From Ilumatobacteraceae bacterium (GTDB taxonomy: Bacteria; Actinomycetota; Acidimicrobiia; Acidimicrobiales; Ilumatobacteraceae): a stretch of DNA of 64,000 nucleotides. The stretch lies in assembly GCA_025463305.1 (NCBI GenBank), contig JAOBWK010000065.1:1-64000 (forward strand), given 5' to 3'. The notes under the pieces were generated by a model. It made no database searches and was not told the origin of the DNA. It saw nothing but the letters and a program-made list of their open reading frames with translations. Below, piece by piece: positions 1-8,296 of this stretch. The translations under genes were made by a program, and so were the position numbers. The number at the start of each line of letters is the position of its first letter. Position 1 is the stretch's first letter.

Positions 1-571
1 CGGCCCGGCGCGCCGCGTGACGCATCATCTGTGGACCCATCGCCCCGATCATGATCGGCGGACGGGGCGACTGCACGGGGCGTGGGTTCATGAACGCCCC
101 GTCGATGTCGTAGAACGCGCCGTGGAACGTGGTCACCTCGTTGGCCAGGAGGCGGTCGACGATCTCCGCGTACTCGGCGAACCTGGCCACGCGCTCCTTC
201 GGGTCCCAGTTGGGCAGACCTGCCATCGCGTACGACGGATCGATCGTCAGCCCGGTTCCGAGGCCGACCTCGATCCGCCCACCGGAGATGTGATCGAGGG
301 TCAGTGCCTGGCGGGCATGCATCGCCGGGTTGCGCAACGGGATCTGGGCCACGCACGTCGTCAGCCGGATCGTGCTCGTCGCCGAAGCCAATCCCGCCAG
401 CACCGTCCACGACTCGAACCATGGGGCGGGCGGGTTGGTCCAGTCGACGAAGTGGTCGGCGATGGCCACGACGTCGATGTCGAGCGCTTCCATCCGCTGC
501 ACCCGGCCGACCATCTCCGGCCACCCGACGCTGGGCAGGCAGAGCACATGGAAGCGAAGCGGGAATCCCAT
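1..571 (-). CDS. LLM-class F420-dependent oxidoreductase (3' end outside window)
   Basis: This is the N-terminal ~190 residues of a luciferase-like flavin/F420 TIM-barrel oxidoreductase, running off the left edge. Reading from the ATG at 571 I see the family's usual elements: IADHFVDW near residue 40, then TTCVAQIPLRNPAMHARQ, then DHISGGRIEVGLGTG around residues 93-107, and RPPIMIGAMGP near the cut end. The family uses F420H2 (or FMN) to reduce or oxidise alcohols, ketones and lipid-like substrates in the cytoplasm. The substrate cannot be told from sequence. It is divergent from the SDR at 627, with 55 bp between the two starts. No internal stop is seen in the part present. Confidence 0.85.
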   Translation of the reverse strand, partial: MGFPLRFHVLCLPSVGWPEMVGRVQRMEALDIDVVAIADHFVDWTNPPAPWFESWTVLAGLASATSTIRLTTCVAQIPLRNPAMHARQALTLDHISGGRIEVGLGTGLTIDPSYAMAGLPNWDPKERVARFAEYAEIVDRLLANEVTTFHGAFYDIDGAFMNPRPVQSPRPPIMIGAMGPQMMRHAARRA

Positions 572-626
572 GCCCAACCCTCGCACAGCTCGCCCGGCAC
601 GTGCTCCGCGGATGATGATTCGCGTC

Positions 627-1388
627 ATGCCCCGCACCTACCTGGTCACCGGCGCCGCCTCCGGCATCGGCTTCGCGACCACCGAGTACCTACGCGCCCG
701 TGACCATCGGGTGATCACGCTCGACCTCCACGACGCCGACGTCGTCGCCGACCTCTCCACGGCTGACGGTCGGGCCGCCGCTGTCGCCGGCGTGATCGAA
801 CACGCCGGGGGAACGCTCGACGCCGTCATCGCGTGTGCCGGCACGGCGGTGATGACGGGGCTCGTGATGCGGGTCAACTACTTCGGCACGATCGCCCTGC
901 TCCAAGGCGTGCGCCCCCTGCTGGCGACGTCTGGTTCGCCGCGGGTCGTGGTGATCGCGTCGATCGGCGTCGTGTTCAGCGCCATCGACGCAGCCGTCGA
1001 GGCATGTCTGGCCGGCGACGAGGAGGCTGCCGCAGCGGCGGCGGAGACGAACCCGATCCTGGCGTACCCGTCGTCGAAGCGGGCGTTGGCGAGATGGGTG
1101 CGCCGCACTGCGCCGTCGGCCGACTGGGCCGGTGCCGGGATCGCGCTCAACGCGATCGGGCCAGGCACGGTGGAGACGCCGATGATCCAGGAGCTGCTCG
1201 ACGATCCCGCCGGGCTGGCGATGATCGACTCCGGCGTGCCGATGCCGCTGTCCGGGCATGCTCAGCCGGGCCAGATCGCGCCGGTGCTCGCGTTCCTCAC
1301 GTCGGAGGAGAACACGTTGATCACGGGTCAGGTGCTCTTCGTGGACGGCGGAGCGGACGCGCTGATCCGCGGCGACGACATCTGGTGA
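627..1388 (+). CDS. SDR, 3-alpha-hydroxysteroid dehydrogenase-like
   Basis: A 253-residue short-chain dehydrogenase. The NAD(P)-binding motif TGAASGIG is at residues 8-15, followed by DLSTADGR, which in 3-alpha-HSD/carbonyl reductase of Comamonas replaces the usual DVT. The NAG motif is changed to ACAG (69-72). The catalytic set is Ser112 (IASIG), Tyr147 and Lys151 (YPSSK). The insertion rich in Ala/Glu before the Tyr and the C-terminal FVDGGADALIR also match the 3-alpha-HSD branch. Likely role: oxidation or reduction of a 3-hydroxysteroid or similar ketone. In-frame ATGs at 612 and 615 are alternative starts; I prefer 627 because the Rossmann strand begins five residues later. Confidence 0.82.
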   Translation: MPRTYLVTGAASGIGFATTEYLRARDHRVITLDLHDADVVADLSTADGRAAAVAGVIEHAGGTLDAVIACAGTAVMTGLVMRVNYFGTIALLQGVRPLLATSGSPRVVVIASIGVVFSAIDAAVEACLAGDEEAAAAAAETNPILAYPSSKRALARWVRRTAPSADWAGAGIALNAIGPGTVETPMIQELLDDPAGLAMIDSGVPMPLSGHAQPGQIAPVLAFLTSEENTLITGQVLFVDGGADALIRGDDIW

Positions 1389-1397
1389 CGGGCACGG

Positions 1398-2156
1398 TCA
1401 GCCGATGTGGCCGGCACCGCCGTCGGCGGTGATCGAGATGCCGGTCAGGTAGCCGGCGTCGTCACTGCACAGGAACACGGCGACGCGGCCGATGTCGGCC
1501 TCCGGGTCGCCGAAGCGGCGCATCGGGATCTCGCTCAGCACGCGTTCGTACACGGCGGGTTCGTCGGTCTCGAGCTGCTCGAGCGCCGGGGAGTTCGACA
1601 GCGGGAGCAACGCGTAGACGCGGATCCCGTCGGCCGCCCATTCGACGGCTGCCGCGCGGGTGAGGGTGCGGGTGTCCTCCTTGATGGCCGCGTACACCCC
1701 TGCACCCGCTGCGTTCGGCTTGATGCCGGAGCGGCTGCCGAGGTTGATGATCACCCCGTTGCGGCCGGCCAGATGCGGATGGCAGGCGCGCATGAACCGC
1801 AGCGTTGCCAGCGGACCGGATTCCCAACCCGCTCGGTAGGCATCGTCGGAGACGTCGAGGATCCGCCCACGCGGCACCTCCTGCGCGTTGTTGACCATGA
1901 TGTCGATCCGGCCGAAGCGTTCGATCGTCGCGGCCACGCACGACTCGACATCCGCAGCCACCTTCACGTCGCACGCGACCGGCATCGCCGATCCGCCGCG
2001 TCCCGCGATCTCATCGGCGGCGTCGACGCATTTTTCGAGCGTCCTCCCGGCGATCACCACGGACGCGCCCTCCGCGGCGAGCGCGAGTGCGATGCCCCGG
2101 CCGACACCCTGGCCGCCGCCCGTGACGATCGCGACCTTGCCGTCGAGCACGCCCAT
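1398..2156 (-). CDS. SDR family oxidoreductase
   Basis: A 252-residue classical SDR. GGGQGVGR (residues 13-20) is the cofactor loop, NNAQ (89-92) is the NAG-type motif, Ser141 sits in NLGSRSG, and Tyr155/Lys159 form YAAIK. The C-terminal ITADGGAG is the usual end of the fold. The arginine after the second beta strand (AGRTL) suggests NADP(H) preference. It directly follows the DUF7064-like gene on the same strand with a 3-bp gap, so the two are very probably co-transcribed and may act on the same lipid-like substrate. It converges with the 3-alpha-HSD-like SDR. The exact reaction is unknown. Confidence 0.85.
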   Translation of the reverse strand: MGVLDGKVAIVTGGGQGVGRGIALALAAEGASVVIAGRTLEKCVDAADEIAGRGGSAMPVACDVKVAADVESCVAATIERFGRIDIMVNNAQEVPRGRILDVSDDAYRAGWESGPLATLRFMRACHPHLAGRNGVIINLGSRSGIKPNAAGAGVYAAIKEDTRTLTRAAAVEWAADGIRVYALLPLSNSPALEQLETDEPAVYERVLSEIPMRRFGDPEADIGRVAVFLCSDDAGYLTGISITADGGAGHIG

Positions 2157-2159
2157 CAG

Positions 2160-3290
2160 CTACTTCGACCCGTCGAGGATGTCGCTGAAGCCCCACTGGG
2201 TGTGCGGCCCGAAGATGATCTGCTCGAAGATGCCGATGCCCACCTTGTCGCCGATCCGGGCGCGCACGAGGTGGTGCACGTGCTGATGGCTGGGGTCGAG
2301 CGGGGCGACGTCGGCCATGTTCCAGTCCTCGCGGCCGACCTCGGACACGCCGTGCCACACGCCGTGGGCCCATTGCGGGTTGTTGTAGCCGATGCCGAGC
2401 ATGTCGAAGCGCAGCAACGGCTCGAGCTCCATCGTGTACGGAGTGCCGCCTTCGGGGGCGATGTCGATCGAGATGGCCTTGGCCCAGCGCGAGCCGTGGT
2501 GGAACTCGAGGTGGATCTGCTCGGGATCGATCCGGCTCACGCCGGGGTCGCCCATCCCGACCGAGAGCGGTACCGGCTCGGTGACCGGCAGGACGTGGCC
2601 GTCGGCGCGCCACTTGGTGCCGCCGGGCAGCTCGAACCAGCCGAGGACGCGGCAGTCATCGTCGAAGTGGATCGGCGCCCACAGCCAGGCCATCGGCGTG
2701 CGCGACGCGGGCCGGCCGGGGGGCTGGGTGCCGACCGGGCGAACGCCCCACGAGCGGTCGCGGATGCCGAACACCTCGTCGTGCTCGAGCACCGTGGTGT
2801 CACCGTCGACCTCGACCGTGCCGCCCCATGAGCCGAACTGGAGGAACCGGGCCATGTCGACCTGCACGAGCGGGCCGTCGATCATCACGGTGTGGTCCTC
2901 GAGCAGCGCACCCGTACGGGCGCGGTAGGTGAGGTCGCAGGTGATGCCGGTCTCGTTCGGTTCGATGATGAAGCGCAGCTCCTGCAGCGGCTTCACGACC
3001 TCCAGGCGGAACGGTCCGACGCGGGTGTCGGTGGGGTCGAGCGGCGCTTCGCCCGACGCGTGGAACGATGTCTGGCGGCCGTTCTTGACGATCGACAAGT
3101 GCCCGTCGACGACACGAAGGTTGGGGTAGCGACCGAACGCGAGCTCGACGTGGAAGTCACCGTTGCGGTGCCCGGCACCGAGCCAGTACCGCCCGTAGGC
3201 GTTGCGATCCGTGGTGGCCTGGGTCGCGATCGGCCGGGGCGCCTGGTGGATCGGGTAGTCGTCGAAGGGTGTCAGCAAGTTGTTGCTCAT
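2160..3290 (-). CDS. DUF7064/AttH-like beta-rich protein, function unknown
   Basis: A 376-residue soluble protein without a signal peptide. I recognise the two-part lipocalin-like layout of the DUF7065/DUF7064 group: an N-terminal half with ATTDRNAYGRYWLGAG (about residues 25-40) and a C-terminal half with the signature IRDRSWGVRP (about 180-189) followed by WLWAPIHFDD. Proteins of this group are often found near fatty-acid or steroid degradation genes; none is well characterised as far as I know. It has the 1398-2156 SDR immediately downstream. I assign no reaction. The family label is from memory of motifs and should be checked by a profile search. Confidence 0.6.
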   Translation of the reverse strand: MSNNLLTPFDDYPIHQAPRPIATQATTDRNAYGRYWLGAGHRNGDFHVELAFGRYPNLRVVDGHLSIVKNGRQTSFHASGEAPLDPTDTRVGPFRLEVVKPLQELRFIIEPNETGITCDLTYRARTGALLEDHTVMIDGPLVQVDMARFLQFGSWGGTVEVDGDTTVLEHDEVFGIRDRSWGVRPVGTQPPGRPASRTPMAWLWAPIHFDDDCRVLGWFELPGGTKWRADGHVLPVTEPVPLSVGMGDPGVSRIDPEQIHLEFHHGSRWAKAISIDIAPEGGTPYTMELEPLLRFDMLGIGYNNPQWAHGVWHGVSEVGREDWNMADVAPLDPSHQHVHHLVRARIGDKVGIGIFEQIIFGPHTQWGFSDILDGSK

Positions 3291-3355
3291 GCAACGGCAG
3301 TCTTGCTGACACCCCTGTCGGCGCTCGCAGCGTGAGCCGGAACGTCATCTCGCGT

Positions 3356-3988
3356 TCAGCTCTCGTCCGTGGCGAGCATCGCGTAGATCTTGCGCCTGGC
3401 CTCGTCGAGGATCTCGCCCACCTTCTGGCGCTGCGCGTTGGTGCCTCCGAAGGTGTTGCGCACTGCGCCCAGCAGCTGGTGGATGGAGTGGCGAAGGTCG
3501 ACGGCGCCGTCACCGGCGTCGGCCGAGGCTTCGTCCCACGGCGCGGTCTTGGTGGCCTTCAACTCGTCGGCGGCGGTCCGACCCACGTCGGTGAGCTTGG
3601 ACACCTTCTTGCCGTCCAGCTCGTCGGTCGTGATCAGGCCCTCGTCGGTGAGCAGCTGCAGCGTCGGGTAGATGGCGCCCGGGCTCGGGCTCCAGGCCTC
3701 GGCGCTGCGCTCCTTGATCTCCTGGATCATCTCGTAGCCGTGCATCGGCCGTTCGAGGAGCAGCATCAGCACTGCGGTGCGGACGTCACCCCGCCCCCGA
3801 CGTGGGCCACGGCCCATCATCGCGTCCGGGTCGAAGCCGAAGCCGAACCCGCCGCGGCCGCCGCGACCTCGCCGGCCGAAGCCGCCTTCGCCGCGTCCGC
3901 CGCGCAGTGCGGGGCCGCCGTTGCGGCCGAACCGGCCGCGGTGATCGTGCTCGTGGTGGTGGTCGTGTTCTTGGGATCTGGGATCCAT
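3356..3988 (-). CDS. PadR family transcriptional regulator with His-rich N-terminus
   Basis: A 210-residue PadR-type repressor. The winged-helix part spans about residues 68-145 (AVLMLLLERPMHGYEMIQEI, then GAIYPTLQLLTDEGLI), followed by a helical C-terminal dimerisation region. The first ~15 residues carry the histidine cluster HDHHHEHDH, and residues ~16-65 form a Gly/Arg/Phe-rich low-complexity stretch (RGRGGRGGFGFGF). PadR proteins repress by binding inverted repeats and are released by small molecules; the ligand here is unknown, and the His cluster may bind metal (inference). A perfect 16-bp palindrome lies 44 bp upstream, between this gene and the divergent acyl-CoA synthetase, suggesting autoregulation and control of that operon. 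Confidence 0.9.
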   Translation of the reverse strand: MDPRSQEHDHHHEHDHRGRFGRNGGPALRGGRGEGGFGRRGRGGRGGFGFGFDPDAMMGRGPRRGRGDVRTAVLMLLLERPMHGYEMIQEIKERSAEAWSPSPGAIYPTLQLLTDEGLITTDELDGKKVSKLTDVGRTAADELKATKTAPWDEASADAGDGAVDLRHSIHQLLGAVRNTFGGTNAQRQKVGEILDEARRKIYAMLATDES

Positions 3989-4032
3989 GGTGTTCTCGTT
4001 TCTGGTGTGTCAACGTGGGTTCGTTGATGCAG

Positions 4033-4048
4033 TCACGATATATCGTGA
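4033..4048. promoter_or_regulatory. 16-bp perfect palindrome, candidate PadR operator
   Basis: TCACGATATATCGTGA reads identically on both strands. It sits in the 162-bp divergent region between padR (start 3988, minus) and the acyl-CoA synthetase (start 4151, plus), and is the AT-richest spot around. It overlaps a possible -10 (TATATC) for padR, so a bound repressor would block transcription. Binding by this PadR is inference. Confidence 0.6.
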
Positions 4049-4150
4049 TCGCATCTTTCGCAACCAAGTCTTTTCGGCGTTTCCGCCCAACCCCGTTCTT
4101 TGCACCGTTCGGACCCCTTCGCGGTCTGAACGGCGGGTCAGAATGCGGAG

Positions 4151-5746
4151 ATGCCGCAGATGAACGGGCCGAACGCCGCGCTGATCGACAGCGCACGAGG
4201 CATGACGCTCGGCGATCAGCTGGCGCGGCAGGCGCGGATCAACCCGGAGCTGGTCGCCTACCGATGCGGTGACGCGTCGCAGACGTTCGCCGAGACGGAG
4301 GCGCGCGTGGCTCGGTTGGCCGCCGCGTTCGAGGCGCGTGGGATCACCGCCGGCGACCGGATCGCGATCCTGATGCACAACGCGATCGCGTTCGTGGAGG
4401 CGTTCTGGACGGCCGCTCGGCTGGGTGCGATCGCCGTGCCGATCAACTTTCGCCTCGCCGCCGACGAGGTCGGCTACATCGTCGACGACTGCGCCGCATC
4501 GATGATCGTCGTCGACGCTGCCAATGCGGCCGTTGCGTCGACCGTGCTCGGGCCTCGACCCGACGTGGCGGTGGTGGTCACCGATGCGGCGCCGATCGAC
4601 GTGTCGCCGCGAGCCGAGCGGATGGAGCAGCTGATCGCCGACCACGCCCCGGCCCAGCACCGTCCGCTGGTCGCGCTCGACGACCCGGCGTTCATCATCT
4701 ACACCTCGGGCACCACTGGCCGTCCGAAGGGTGCGGTGCTGTCTCACGCCAACCTGCTCCACAACACGTACACGAAGATCGCCACGCACGGCATCACCGG
4801 CCAGGGCGAGGTGTGGATGTCGGGCTTGTCGCTGTGCCACATCGCCGGGGTCAGCAGCCTGCTGCCGTGCCTGCTGCTCGGCGGCACGTGTGTGGTGATG
4901 CCGTCCGGGCAGTTCGACGCGACCGAGATGGTCGATGTGATCGAGGCCGAGGGAGTCACGTGCTGCTTCCTCGTGCCGACGCAGTGGAAGGAGATCTGCG
5001 CGGTGCCCGACGTCGGCCGACGCTGCCGCAGTCTGCGCCAGATCGCTTGGGGCGGATCGAACGCCCCGATGGCCGTGCTGGAGTCGATGGCGGCGGCGTT
5101 CCCGGGCGTGGCCACGTTCAACACCTTCGGGCAGACCGAGATGAGCCCGCTGACGTGCGTGCTCCGCGGCGCGGATGCGATCCGCAAGATGGGCTCGGTC
5201 GGCACACCGGTGCCGAACGTGGAGGTGCGCATCGTCGACGACGACATGGTCGACGTGGCCGACGGTGACGTGGGTGAGATCGTGTACCGCGGTCCCACGG
5301 TGATGCTCGGCTACTGGAACGATCCGGCGGCAACGGAGGATGCCTTCGCCGGCGGCTGGTTCCACAGCGGCGACCTCGTCCGGCGTGACGCGGACGGCTT
5401 CATCACCGTGATCGACCGGAAGAAGGACATGATCATCAGCGGCGGCGAGAACATCTACTGCGCCGAGGTCGAAGCCGTCATCGTCCGCCATCCCGCCGTC
5501 GACGAAGTCGCGCTCGTCGGCATCCCCCACCCTCGCTGGGTGGAGACGCCCGTGGCGGTGATCGTGCCGGCCGCCGGTGTGCACCCGCCGACGCTCGACG
5601 ACATCACCGGTTGGTGCCGCGACCACCTCGCCTCGTACAAGAAGCCGACGCAGGTCGTCATCGTCGAGGCGCTGCCTCGCAACGCGAGCGCCAAGGTCCT
5701 CAAGCACCTCCTGCGCGAGCAGCTGACCGCTACCTTGGACACATGA
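4151..5746 (+). CDS. Acyl-CoA synthetase (FadD-type AMP-binding)
   Basis: A 531-residue ANL-superfamily ligase that activates a carboxylic acid as acyl-AMP and transfers it to CoA. The P-loop-like motif YTSGTTGRPKGAVLSH is near residue 180. NTFGQTEMSPL (A5) and the hinge DRKKDMIISGGENIYCAEVE are intact, and the catalytic C-terminal lysine lies in ASAKVLKHLL. Chain length is normal. The substrate (fatty, aromatic or steroid side-chain acid) is not evident. CAGAAT sits 6 nt before the ATG at 4151, fitting a leaderless start; an ATG at 4160 has GGAG 9 nt upstream and is the alternative. The stop overlaps the next start (ATGA), so it leads a three-gene unit probably under PadR control. Confidence 0.88.
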   Translation: MPQMNGPNAALIDSARGMTLGDQLARQARINPELVAYRCGDASQTFAETEARVARLAAAFEARGITAGDRIAILMHNAIAFVEAFWTAARLGAIAVPINFRLAADEVGYIVDDCAASMIVVDAANAAVASTVLGPRPDVAVVVTDAAPIDVSPRAERMEQLIADHAPAQHRPLVALDDPAFIIYTSGTTGRPKGAVLSHANLLHNTYTKIATHGITGQGEVWMSGLSLCHIAGVSSLLPCLLLGGTCVVMPSGQFDATEMVDVIEAEGVTCCFLVPTQWKEICAVPDVGRRCRSLRQIAWGGSNAPMAVLESMAAAFPGVATFNTFGQTEMSPLTCVLRGADAIRKMGSVGTPVPNVEVRIVDDDMVDVADGDVGEIVYRGPTVMLGYWNDPAATEDAFAGGWFHSGDLVRRDADGFITVIDRKKDMIISGGENIYCAEVEAVIVRHPAVDEVALVGIPHPRWVETPVAVIVPAAGVHPPTLDDITGWCRDHLASYKKPTQVVIVEALPRNASAKVLKHLLREQLTATLDT

Positions 5747-6399
5747 CCTCATCGCATCCACTCGTCGAGGCCGCGTCGCTCGGGGAGTGCTGGCTCGCCG
5801 TGTCGAAGCTGATCCTCGATCACGGTGTCGGAGCGCTCTACGACGAGCAGCCGATCAAGGAGGTCGAGCGGCTCACCCTGGCGTCGTCGTCCACCGACCC
5901 GTCCGATCCGATCATCGACCGCTACGGCGACCCGGCGTGGCTGCAGTGGATGCACGCCAACTTCTTCGATCACGCCGACGTGCCCGAGCTGGGCAACGCC
6001 GCCAGCTACGCGACCCGGTTGTTCGACTACGGCCGCACGGGCCGAAACCAGATCGAGTGGGTGATCGGCCGGTTGCGGGCCGACCCGAACTGCAAGAGCG
6101 CCTCGATCACCACGTTCATGCCGCTCACCGACACCTCGTACATCCCGTGCGTGAGCCTGCTCGACTTCTGGATCCGCGAGGGTGCGGTCGAGCTCGTCGT
6201 GTACGCGCACAGCCTCGACTTCGGCAAGAAGGCGTACGGCAACCTCGTCGAGCTCGCCCAGCTGCAGGCCCACGTGGCCGACGCGCTCGGTCGCCCGCGC
6301 GGCGGACTCACCATCCACGTCAAGTCGGCGCACATCTACGAGCCCGAGTACGCCGACATGCAGCGCCTCGTCGACGCGGACCTCGTGGCCACTCGATGA
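5743..6399 (+). CDS. Thymidylate-synthase-fold protein (short, archaeal-type ThyA-like)
   Basis: A 218-residue protein whose C-terminal half matches the ThyA fold. Compared with E. coli ThyA I see the nucleophile Cys136 in YIPCVSLLDF, His156 where the phosphate-binding Arg166 is expected (AHSLD instead of QRSCD), Asp159, Asn167 (pyrimidine contact), and His197/Tyr199 in HIY (ribose contacts). The protein lacks the insertions of the ~264-residue bacterial enzyme and is close in length to archaeal TS-like proteins. It may methylate or hydroxymethylate a pyrimidine nucleotide, but the Arg-to-His change makes dUMP use uncertain. It overlaps the upstream ligase (ATGA) and the downstream ppk2 gene (ATGA), so it is translated as part of one operon. 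Confidence 0.78.
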   Translation: MTSSHPLVEAASLGECWLAVSKLILDHGVGALYDEQPIKEVERLTLASSSTDPSDPIIDRYGDPAWLQWMHANFFDHADVPELGNAASYATRLFDYGRTGRNQIEWVIGRLRADPNCKSASITTFMPLTDTSYIPCVSLLDFWIREGAVELVVYAHSLDFGKKAYGNLVELAQLQAHVADALGRPRGGLTIHVKSAHIYEPEYADMQRLVDADLVATR

Positions 6400-7190
6400 G
6401 TCGGCTCGACAAGCTCGACATGACGCTGCGGCTCGACCGCGACGCCTACGACAAGCGGCTCCTCGCCGGCCAACGCCGGTTGCTGCAGCTGCGCCTGCAC
6501 CTCGAGGGCCAGATGGGCGCGGCCACCACCGGACCCGGCCTGCTCGTGCTGTTCGAGGGGCCCGACGCGGCCGGCAAGGGCGGCGCGATCAAGGCGATCG
6601 TCGGCCATCTCGATCCGCGGCACTTCGAGGTCGTCAGCTACGCGGCACCGACCGCGATCGAGAAGCACCACCACTTCCTCTGGCGGTTCTGGAAGGAGAT
6701 CCCCGGTCTCGGGGAGATGTCCGTGTTCGACCGCAGCTGGTACGGCCGCGTGCTGGTCGAGCGGGTCGAGGGGTTCGCGTCGCAGGACGAGTGGTCACGC
6801 GCCTACGAGGCCATCGTCGACTTCGAGCGGAGCCTGGTCACGGAGGGCGTGATCCTCGTCAAGTTCTGGATGCACATCAGCGACGACGAGCAGCTCCGCC
6901 GCTTCGACGCCCGGGCGGCCGATCCGCTCAAGCAGTGGAAGCTGACGCCGGAGGACTGGCGCAACCGCGACAAGAACCGGGCCTCCGACATCGCCGCCGA
7001 GGAGATGCTCGAACGCACCGAGCATCCGCTGGCGCCGTGGGACGTCATCGCCGCCGAGCACAAGCGCTACGCGCGCGTGGCGGTCATCGAGACCCTGATC
7101 CAGCGGATCGAGGAGGGCATGCTGCGGTGTGGACTCCGCGTTCCCGACTTCGCCGAGATCAAGGCCGTCAAGGCACCACCAACGGTGTGA
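6396..7190 (+). CDS. ppk2: Polyphosphate kinase 2 family protein
   Basis: A 264-residue single-domain PPK2. The Walker A motif GPDAAGKGG is at residues 55-63 and the Walker B/lid region FDRSWYGRVLVERVEGF starts at 111. The trailing KQWKLTPEDWRNRDKN is typical of the family. PPK2 enzymes use polyphosphate to phosphorylate nucleoside mono- or diphosphates in the cytoplasm. Whether this one makes NDP or NTP cannot be read directly. It is translationally coupled (ATGA) to the thymidylate-synthase-like gene, so a joint nucleotide-salvage role is possible (inference). The 3' end overlaps the convergent yibE/F pseudogene by 23 bp. Confidence 0.9.
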   Translation: MSRLDKLDMTLRLDRDAYDKRLLAGQRRLLQLRLHLEGQMGAATTGPGLLVLFEGPDAAGKGGAIKAIVGHLDPRHFEVVSYAAPTAIEKHHHFLWRFWKEIPGLGEMSVFDRSWYGRVLVERVEGFASQDEWSRAYEAIVDFERSLVTEGVILVKFWMHISDDEQLRRFDARAADPLKQWKLTPEDWRNRDKNRASDIAAEEMLERTEHPLAPWDVIAAEHKRYARVAVIETLIQRIEEGMLRCGLRVPDFAEIKAVKAPPTV

Positions 7191-8233
7191 CCTCGAGCGG
7201 CTCGCGTGCCGGCGCCAGCACCGCGACCGCCAGCCACGTCGCGATCGGCACCGAGGCGACGAGCCCGATCGAGCCGACGAGCGAGCGGACCACTTCGGTG
7301 GCCACGACCTCGCCCGTGGCCACGGTCGAGAACGACTGACCCGTGACGGTGAACAGCAGGAGCAACGGCAGCGCTGCGCCGGCGTAGGTGAGGAACAACG
7401 TGTTGACCGTCGAGGAGATGTGGTCGCGCCCGATGTTCACGGCCGATCGGTAGACCTCGGTCCGCGACGCGTCCGGCATCAGCGGCCGGAGCTCGAGGAC
7501 GGCCGACACCTGGGTCACCGTCACGTCGTCGAGCACACCCGATCAGGGCGAGGCTCGCGAACGTCGCCAGCAGGGCCACGGTGGTTCCCGTGTCGATGCC
7601 GTGAGCGAGGTACAGCGCGACGAACGCGATGACGCTCGATCCCACGAGCGCAACCGCGACGGCGTTGTGGCCGCGCAGCAGCGACGGGAGCATGAACACG
7701 ACGAGCACCAGCAGGCTCGCCACCAGACCAGCGATCGCGCCGAGGCCCTTCCATCGTCCGAGGGCGAGGACGGCGACGACGAAGATCAACGCGAGCAGCA
7801 GCATCGGGACGTCGCGTCGGAAGTCGGCGAACTCGTAGTTGATGGCGCCGTTGGCGGCAGTGGTCTCGTAGACGTAGATCTCGTCGCCGACCGAGTACGT
7901 GGCATGCGGTGTGTACGGGTTCTCCCACGTCTTCACGTCACCCGTGTGGGTGCCGCCCGCGATCTGGATCGTGACCTCGCGGCAGCCCGCCACGGGATCC
8001 GCGTCGCACGGACCGACAGCGGTCGCGGTGACGACGGCCGCGACGCGAGTGCCGAGGAGCGTGGTTGCATCGATCGACGATGGAGCCCTGCCGGTCGGCC
8101 ACAGCACGATGAGCCCGATCATGGTGACGGCGGCGCACGCGATGACGGCGATCCACAGCCGTCGGGCGATGGCCGGTCGGGTCGCGTCGGGTGCTGCAGC
8201 ACCGATCGGCGGGTGGACGTGATGGTCGTGCAT
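7168..8233 (-). pseudogene. YibE/F family membrane protein, internally deleted and frameshifted
   Basis: The 5' part (8233 down to about 7545) encodes MHDHHVHPP, a TM segment, an extracytoplasmic domain with paired cysteines (GPCDADPVAGC) and several more TM segments up to FASLALIG. The next recognisable YibE/F block, VLDDVTVTQVSAVLELRP and the terminal TM segments, continues in another frame (7536 down to 7168). In intact homologues I remember, a stretch of roughly 50 residues, including a TM segment, lies between these two blocks. Here they are joined directly near 7540-7548 with a one-base frame change. This looks like a deletion plus frameshift, or an assembly error. The gene is divergent from znuA with 63 bp between starts, so a metal-related role is possible. 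Confidence 0.75.
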
Positions 8234-8265
8234 GGTCGAAATCTTCCCCGATCGGCGATTTGCAG

Positions 8266-8290
8266 GAGTGAGAACCGTTCTTGTTATAGT
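8266..8290 (+). promoter_or_regulatory. znuA promoter with Zur-like inverted repeat
   Basis: The -10 hexamer TATAGT (8285-8290) lies exactly 6 nt before the znuA ATG at 8297, predicting a leaderless mRNA. Just upstream, AGAAC-C-GTTCT (8271-8281) is a perfect 5-1-5 inverted repeat in the context TGAGAACCGTTCTTG, resembling actinobacterial Zur sites (TGAaAAc..tTTCA type). Zur binding is inferred from position and likeness. Confidence 0.55.
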
Positions 8291-8296
8291 CGGCGC

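Noticed and set aside
1407..2831. 474-codon plus-strand ORF opposite an SDR and the DUF7064-like gene
   Set aside because: No domain, His/Arg/Val-rich shadow composition, and both genes on the other strand show clear family motifs.
3786..4196. 136-codon minus-strand ORF across the padR start and its palindrome
   Set aside because: It is out of frame with padR and Arg/Ser-rich throughout, a shadow of the Gly/Arg-rich coding stretch.
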